The notes beneath the pieces were generated by a model that did not search any database, had not been told where the DNA came from, and saw only the letters and a list, made by a program, of their open reading frames with translations. Of a DNA stretch of 64,000 bases, positions 59,758 through 64,000 are shown in pieces. The DNA is from Mangrovibacter phragmitis (GTDB lineage Bacteria > Pseudomonadota > Gammaproteobacteria > Enterobacterales > Enterobacteriaceae). A program made the translations under genes and the position numbers. The stretch is from positions 62,001 to 126,000 of the forward strand of contig NZ_LYRP01000004.1 in assembly GCF_001655675.1 (NCBI RefSeq). The letters run 5' to 3'. Position 1 is the first letter of the stretch. Every line of letters starts with the position of its first letter.

Positions 59758-61131
59758 TTAAATCACCCGAGAAAATTGCTGCTGGCGTGCCTTTTGCCGT
59801 AAATACGAGTCAAAGCACATACATATATTACGAATCAGCAACCGCCCTTTTGCCGTTACCTGAACCGAGCAGTCATCTGTCGCCACCAGGCCATCTTTCT
59901 CAAGGGGAGCAAGCAATGCCAGGTCTTCAGAAAAATAATCATCAAACTGAAGTTGCCACAGCTGCGCAATATCATTTTTGTTAAGCCGGAAATTACATAT
60001 CAGGTTTTTAATCACATCACGGCGAATACAGTCATCACGGGTCAACGAGATACCACGCCAGAGCGCATTTCCCCGTTCTTCAACTTGCTGGTAATAGCTT
60101 TTTAGTTCTTTCTGGTTCTGGCTATAACTATCCCCGATCATGCTAATCGCTGACACTCCCATACCCAATAAATCGGTATCCCCCTGAGTGGTGTACCCCT
60201 GAAAATTGCGGTGCAGAATACCAGCCCGTTGGGCTACAGCCAGTTCATCATCGGGGCGGGCAAAATGGTCCATACCAATAAACTGATAGCCGGATTCAGT
60301 AAGAAATTGAATAGTTTGCTGGAGGATATCCAGTTTCTGGCTGGCTGATGGCAAATCGCCATCTTTGATTTTGCGCTGTGCCGCAAATAATGACGGCAGA
60401 TGTGCATAATTAAACACACTCAACCGGTCCGGGTTTAATTCCGCCACACGCTGTAAAGTAAACGCAAAGCTTTCCGGTGTCTGCTTCGGCAGACCATAGA
60501 TTAAGTCGATATTAGTTGATGTAAACCCAAGGGATTTTGCCCGCTTCACCAGAGTAAAAATGAAGTCTTCATCCTGCTCACGGTTAACCAGGCGCTGAAC
60601 TTCTTTATTAAAATCCTGGACTCCCATGCTTAGCCGGTTAAACCCTTCGGCACGCAAATGATCGAGAATATCCAGTTCTATTTCCCGGGGATCAACTTCA
60701 ATAGAAATTTCAGCCTGTGGCGCAAAATGAAAATTCTCACGCAACAACGACATCAGGCGAGTTATCTGGTCTTTAAGCAAAAAGGTCGGTGTACCGCCAC
60801 CCCAGTGCAATTGGGTTACAGTGCGGGAAGCAAAAAGTGGTGACTGGTGCCGGATTTCTTTTTCAAGGAAATCGAGATACTGATCTGCTTTATGCTGTTG
60901 ACGGGTTATCTGTTTATTACAGCCACAGAAGTAGCAGAGTTTGTGGCAAAACGGGATATGGACATACAACGATAAGGGCCGTTCAGGGTAGCGGCTAACT
61001 GCCACAGAAAAATCTGCCAGCGAATAGTCTGGTGAAAACTCAAGAGCAGTGGGGTAAGAAGTATAGCGTGGCCCGGAATAGTTATATTTCTGGATAAGGG
61101 CCAGGTCCCAGTCAACAACGTGCTCAGACAT
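59758..61131 (-). CDS. hemN: Oxygen-independent coproporphyrinogen III oxidase
   Basis: A 457-residue radical SAM enzyme for anaerobic haem synthesis. The Fe-S motif reads CHKLCYFCGCNK, followed by HWGGGTPTFL and SIEVDPREIELD. Length equals E. coli HemN. ATG 61131 has a strong AGGAAGGAG site; the frame opens 28 codons further upstream without similarity. That ribosome site also contains the end of a small ORF described separately. Confidence 0.97.
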   Translation of the reverse strand: MSEHVVDWDLALIQKYNYSGPRYTSYPTALEFSPDYSLADFSVAVSRYPERPLSLYVHIPFCHKLCYFCGCNKQITRQQHKADQYLDFLEKEIRHQSPLFASRTVTQLHWGGGTPTFLLKDQITRLMSLLRENFHFAPQAEISIEVDPREIELDILDHLRAEGFNRLSMGVQDFNKEVQRLVNREQDEDFIFTLVKRAKSLGFTSTNIDLIYGLPKQTPESFAFTLQRVAELNPDRLSVFNYAHLPSLFAAQRKIKDGDLPSASQKLDILQQTIQFLTESGYQFIGMDHFARPDDELAVAQRAGILHRNFQGYTTQGDTDLLGMGVSAISMIGDSYSQNQKELKSYYQQVEERGNALWRGISLTRDDCIRRDVIKNLICNFRLNKNDIAQLWQLQFDDYFSEDLALLAPLEKDGLVATDDCSVQVTAKGRLLIRNICMCFDSYLRQKARQQQFSRVI

Positions 61132-61133
61132 TC

Positions 61134-61316
61134 TCACTCCTTCCTGCGTACTTGCTGGCCGGCAAGCACTGCTTGCCGGCCCACTTCGCGCGTAATTATT
61201 CTTCCGCGCAACCACTTTTGGCGCTGCGATAAGCGCTGTAGTTTAGCGAATAACCACGCCAGATAACATATTACTGGCAGGACGACGAGTAAAATCCAAA
61301 ACGCCGCAAGATTCAG
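61134..61316 (-). CDS. Putative 60-residue small membrane protein between yihI and hemN
   Basis: A frame of 60 codons fills the yihI-hemN gap. It starts at a CTG that overlaps the yihI stop (CTGA) and is preceded by AAAGGAGG at good spacing, and its TGA lies within the hemN ribosome site region, two bases before the hemN ATG. The product would begin [20 protein letters not shown], a clear membrane helix, followed by a basic tail ([14 protein letters not shown]). Several gammaproteobacteria carry a DUF2489 gene between yihI and hemN with a similar helix-plus-basic start, so this may be a shortened relative. The CTG start is unusual, and expression is unproven. Confidence 0.45.
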   Translation of the reverse strand: MNLAAFWILLVVLPVICYLAWLFAKLQRLSQRQKWLRGRIITREVGRQAVLAGQQVRRKE

Positions 61317-61828
61317 TGATGGCCTCCTTTGAGCAGGCGCATCATATCTTCAGTCTGTTCTTCTTCTGATTCGTCATCGTCATAAGAAAGACCCAGTTGC
61401 TGCATCAATGCGTCGATGCGATCCAGTTTCTCATTAATCCAGGATTGCTCGTCATCACTTAATACCTGCCCTTCTTCGAGCCGTTCAAGTAGCGCATCCA
61501 GACGCTCATCCGTTTCCAGCATTTCCAGTTCTGCCTCGGGTGTCAGCATAGGCTTCTCACTCTTAGGTTTATACTGCCGATTGGTTACGTTCTGTTCTGA
61601 GGTTAACAGGACTGGCTTCTTACTGCCAATACGAGAATCTGTTTGCTGACGAGAGCCTTTATGATTTTGCCGACCCTGTTCATTACCAGAACGGCTGCCG
61701 GAAGGGTTCCCACGGTGTTTTTTCTGGCGCTTACGTTCGCGCCCTTCCTGGTTGAGTTCTTCACGCGATTTTTTATTGCGCGATTTCGACGGACTTTTGC
61801 CGCGAGGTGCAGTGGCGTGTTGCTTCAT
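61313..61828 (-). CDS. yihI: Der GTPase-activating protein YihI
   Basis: A 171-residue, highly charged protein. The N-terminal half is basic and low-complexity ([20 protein letters not shown]) and the C-terminal half acidic ([18 protein letters not shown]), as in E. coli YihI (169 aa). It stimulates the GTPase Der and so modulates 50S subunit assembly. It lies downstream of csrC on the same strand. Confidence 0.93.
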   Translation of the reverse strand: MKQHATAPRGKSPSKSRNKKSREELNQEGRERKRQKKHRGNPSGSRSGNEQGRQNHKGSRQQTDSRIGSKKPVLLTSEQNVTNRQYKPKSEKPMLTPEAELEMLETDERLDALLERLEEGQVLSDDEQSWINEKLDRIDALMQQLGLSYDDDESEEEQTEDMMRLLKGGHH

Positions 61829-61894
61829 GACAGTTCTTCTCTGAGCCTTTTTATTCAGTATAGATTTGCGGCGAAATCTAGCAGAAACCAGGCA

Positions 61895-62132
61895 AATAAA
61901 AAAGGCGGCAGGTTAACCCGCCGCCATTTTCGTTTTGACACCCGTCATGGGTTCAACATTCCTTGTTCGCCTGAGACACCCCCTGTCCTCCCTCGGCATG
62001 CAACATTCCTTGCTGCTTTCCTGATAGCTCTTTAACACTTTCCGTGATAATTAAAGAATTGCCCGATCCTTATCTTCGCTTTCCCGGCGCTCCTGAATAA
62101 CTCTCCCTGAGTTTGCTCCCTGATGCATCCCT
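61895..62132 (-). ncRNA. csrC: CsrC small regulatory RNA
   Basis: The yihI-yihA gap holds csrC in E. coli. The minus strand here has a candidate -10 (TATACA, 62139-62144), then about 238 bases with roughly twelve GGA motifs, many as AGGGA, CAGGA or AAGGA in loops, and ends with GGCGGCGGGTTAACCTGCCGCC plus a T-rich tract. CsrC sequesters the translational regulator CsrA by multiple GGA sites. Primary sequence similarity to the E. coli RNA is patchy but the position, size, motif density and terminator agree. The 5' end is estimated from the -10. Confidence 0.85.
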
Positions 62133-62412
62133 GTATTTTGTATATACTTTACGCTGTTCAATTAAACGTGCAATAAACATGGTTTCAGATTATGGCTATT
62201 TCAGATATATCCATAGTCACAACACACTGTTTTTAATAATAATTATTAAATAGTCGCAAATAACAAAGTGCCAATGTCGTGCTGAAATGATGGCAAATGT
62301 CTTACATTTTCAATATGTAAAATTCGCTCTAACGGAAAGCATCATAGAAAATCCGCCTTTGGCACGGGTTCAGGTATAATCACGGCAAATTTATCCAGCG
62401 GAGAGAACCGTT

Positions 62413-63060
62413 TTGACTAACTGGAATTATCAATTAACGCACTTTGTCACCAGCGCACCGGATATCCGGCACCTGCCTGGAGATACAGGTATTGAAGTCG
62501 CGTTTGCGGGGCGCTCCAATGCAGGAAAATCCAGCGCACTGAATACCCTGACCAATCAAAAAAACCTTGCCCGTACCAGTAAAACACCCGGGCGCACTCA
62601 ACTTATTAACCTGTTTGAAGTTGTTGAGGGTAAACGCCTGGTTGACTTACCTGGTTATGGTTATGCCGAAGTGCCAGAAGAAATGAAACGCAAGTGGCAA
62701 CGTGCACTGGGTGAGTATTTACAAAAACGCCAGTGCTTACAGGGCCTGGTCGTTTTAATGGACATTCGACATCCATTAAAAGACCTTGACCAGCAAATGA
62801 TCATGTGGGCAGTTGACAGCAATATTCCAGTACTTGTGCTGCTCACCAAGGCCGATAAACTGGCCAGTGGTGCACGCAAGAGCCAGTTGAATATGGTGCG
62901 TGAAGCAGCACTTGCTTTTAATGGTGATGTGCAGGTAGAAGCATTCTCATCCCTGAAAAAACTGGGGGTGGATAAATTACGGCAGAAGCTGGACAGCTGG
63001 TTTAGTGAACTCGCACCGGTAGAAGAACAAGCAGAACCGTCTCCTGAAGACGGAGAGTAA
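62413..63060 (+). CDS. yihA: Ribosome biogenesis GTPase YihA/YsxC/EngB
   Basis: A 215-residue essential GTPase. G1 is [14 protein letters not shown]2/G3 region [11 protein letters not shown] and [11 protein letters not shown], and G4 [10 protein letters not shown]. It acts late in 50S subunit assembly. The start is TTG, as in E. coli yihA, with a GGAGAGAA site upstream. The acidic tail is a few residues longer than in E. coli (210 aa). It is divergent from csrC. Confidence 0.96.
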   Translation: MTNWNYQLTHFVTSAPDIRHLPGDTGIEVAFAGRSNAGKSSALNTLTNQKNLARTSKTPGRTQLINLFEVVEGKRLVDLPGYGYAEVPEEMKRKWQRALGEYLQKRQCLQGLVVLMDIRHPLKDLDQQMIMWAVDSNIPVLVLLTKADKLASGARKSQLNMVREAALAFNGDVQVEAFSSLKKLGVDKLRQKLDSWFSELAPVEEQAEPSPEDGE

Positions 63061-63066
63061 GCACAA

Positions 63067-63097
63067 ACCGGTACAACAAGCTTGTATCGGTTTTTTC
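63067..63097 (+). terminator. Terminator after yihA
   Basis: ACCGGTACAA-CAAG-CTTGTATCGGT forms a stem with one mismatch, followed by six Ts, just downstream of the yihA stop and convergent with the Spot 42 terminator. Confidence 0.75.
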
Positions 63098-63107
63098 TTT
63101 TGCCCAA

Positions 63108-63216
63108 TAAAAAACGCCCCAGTCACTAATGACTGGGGCGGCTAAAATATTCAGCCAAATCCGATTACGTGAAGTAAAAGGTCTGAAAGATAGAACATCT
63201 TACCTCTGTACCCTAC
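63108..63216 (-). ncRNA. spf: Spot 42 small RNA
   Basis: The minus strand reads GTAGGGTACAGAGGTAAGAT at the 5' end and closes with a GCCCCAGTCA / TGACTGGGGC hairpin and a T-tract. At 109 bases it has the same length as E. coli Spot 42 and differs only in a few bases, mostly in the terminator loop. It is an Hfq-dependent RNA that base-pairs with galK and many catabolic mRNAs and is repressed by CRP-cAMP. It lies between polA and yihA, as in E. coli. Confidence 0.97.
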
Positions 63217-63361
63217 GTCTCTAACTCTACTCTTTTTCTGGCTGTTAAAAAAGCATTTTTTGTAGTTTTTTTTCACCCTTTACATAGGGATTTCTAATGA
63301 TCATCACAAAACGCTATGTTTTATGTTGTTTACTTACAAAAGATGGACATTTTATGAACGT

Positions 63362-64000
63362 TTAATGTGCTTTATCCCAGTCAGAACCGCTACCAACTTC
63401 CACCAGTAACGGCACATCGAGTTTCATACAATTTTCCATCAATTCATGCACTTTCTTCGCGACCAGATCAAGGCTGTCTTTGCGCACTTCGAACACCAGT
63501 TCATCGTGTACTTGCATGATCATTTTCACGGGTGGTTGCTCTGCCTGTAACCAGCAATCAACAGCAATCATAGCTTTCTTAATGATATCTGCGGCCGTAC
63601 CTTGCATTGGTGCGTTGATAGCAGCGCGTTCGGCACCAGCTCGTCGGGCAGCATTGCTGGATTTAATATCCGGAAGATAGAGACGACGCCCCTCCAGCGT
63701 TTCAACATACCCTTGCTCTTTCGCCTGCACTCTGGTGCGTTCCATATAGTGCAGCACACCCGGATAGCGTTCAAAATACAGGTCCATATAACGCTGCGCT
63801 TCTTTACGTGGGATGTTCAGCTGGCGTGACAAACCGAATGCACTCATCCCGTAAATCAGGCCGAAGTTGATAGCCTTAGCACTCCGCCGTTGCTCAGTCG
63901 TCACTTCATCCAAAGTAAGGCCGAACACTTCTGCCGCCGTTGCCCGGTGAATATCTTTCCCTTCAGCAAATGCCGCCAGCAACCCCGCGTCCTGAGAAAG
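63362..64000 (-). CDS. polA: DNA polymerase I, C-terminal part (cut by window edge)
   Basis: The last 212 codons of polA are in view; the frame continues past the right edge. The polymerase domain shows motif B ([19 protein letters not shown], the O-helix) and motif C ([11 protein letters not shown], with the catalytic Asp-Glu), ending [11 protein letters not shown]. It fills gaps and removes RNA primers. Spot 42 follows 145 bases downstream on the same strand. Confidence 0.97.
   Translation of the reverse strand, partial: LSQDAGLLAAFAEGKDIHRATAAEVFGLTLDEVTTEQRRSAKAINFGLIYGMSAFGLSRQLNIPRKEAQRYMDLYFERYPGVLHYMERTRVQAKEQGYVETLEGRRLYLPDIKSSNAARRAGAERAAINAPMQGTAADIIKKAMIAVDCWLQAEQPPVKMIMQVHDELVFEVRKDSLDLVAKKVHELMENCMKLDVPLLVEVGSGSDWDKAH

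Overview
The window is a chromosomal segment of a gammaproteobacterium of the order Enterobacterales, most likely family Enterobacteriaceae. The evidence is near-complete conservation with Escherichia/Klebsiella of coaD, mutM, rpmBG, radC, coaBC, dut, slmA, pyrE, rph, yicC, gmk-rpoZ-spoT-trmH-recG, glnALG, hemN, yihI, csrC, yihA, spf and polA. G+C looks moderate (about half), lower than in typical Klebsiella. The genus cannot be fixed from the sequence alone.

Region 1 (1-10362) is the distal part of an LPS core (waa) cluster of Klebsiella/Serratia type: two outer glycosyltransferases, an O-antigen-ligase-like protein, a divergent WabN-like deacetylase, WaaQ, WabG/WaaG-like, WabH-like, a WaaH/YibD-like transferase, WaaA (Kdo transferase) and WaaE, running into coaD. 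Its first ~2.7 kb is clearly AT-richer. Region 2 (10359-18257) is core housekeeping: coaD, mutM, rpmG, rpmB, radC, coaBC, dut, slmA, pyrE with its attenuator, rph and yicC.

Region 3 (18209-29038) is an island at the 3' end of yicC. The last codons of yicC (QIQNIE-stop) recur at its far edge with synonymous changes, giving an attL/attR-like pair. The cargo is one co-directional run: a small HTH regulator, an SNF2-type helicase, a single-chain GmrSD-like (DUF262 + HNH) nuclease, and a complete Type III Mod and Res. No integrase is present, so the island looks fixed. This composite anti-phage-type operon is the most interesting item in the window.

Region 4 (29039-38291) is accessory metabolism: dmsCBA (anaerobic DMSO reductase) behind a well-spaced FNR-type promoter, an AEC transporter with an MmyB-type regulator, a gene-poor probably decayed stretch, an orphan UbiX/Pad1-like flavin prenyltransferase, a YqgA-like membrane protein and idi. 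Region 5 (38292-51037) returns to the conserved ligB, gmk-rpoZ-spoT-trmH-recG, gltS, xanP (with a PurR-like operator) and yicH.

Region 6 (51041-64000) joins directly to genes that lie elsewhere in E. coli K-12: fabY-dtd-yihX-bipA, glnA-glnL-glnG with full NtrC/sigma-54 architecture, yshB, hemN, yihI, the sRNA csrC, yihA, Spot 42 and the 3' part of polA. The yicH/fabY junction and the lack of rbn between dtd and yihX show rearrangement relative to E. coli. An unannotated 60-codon membrane-protein-like ORF lies between yihI and hemN.
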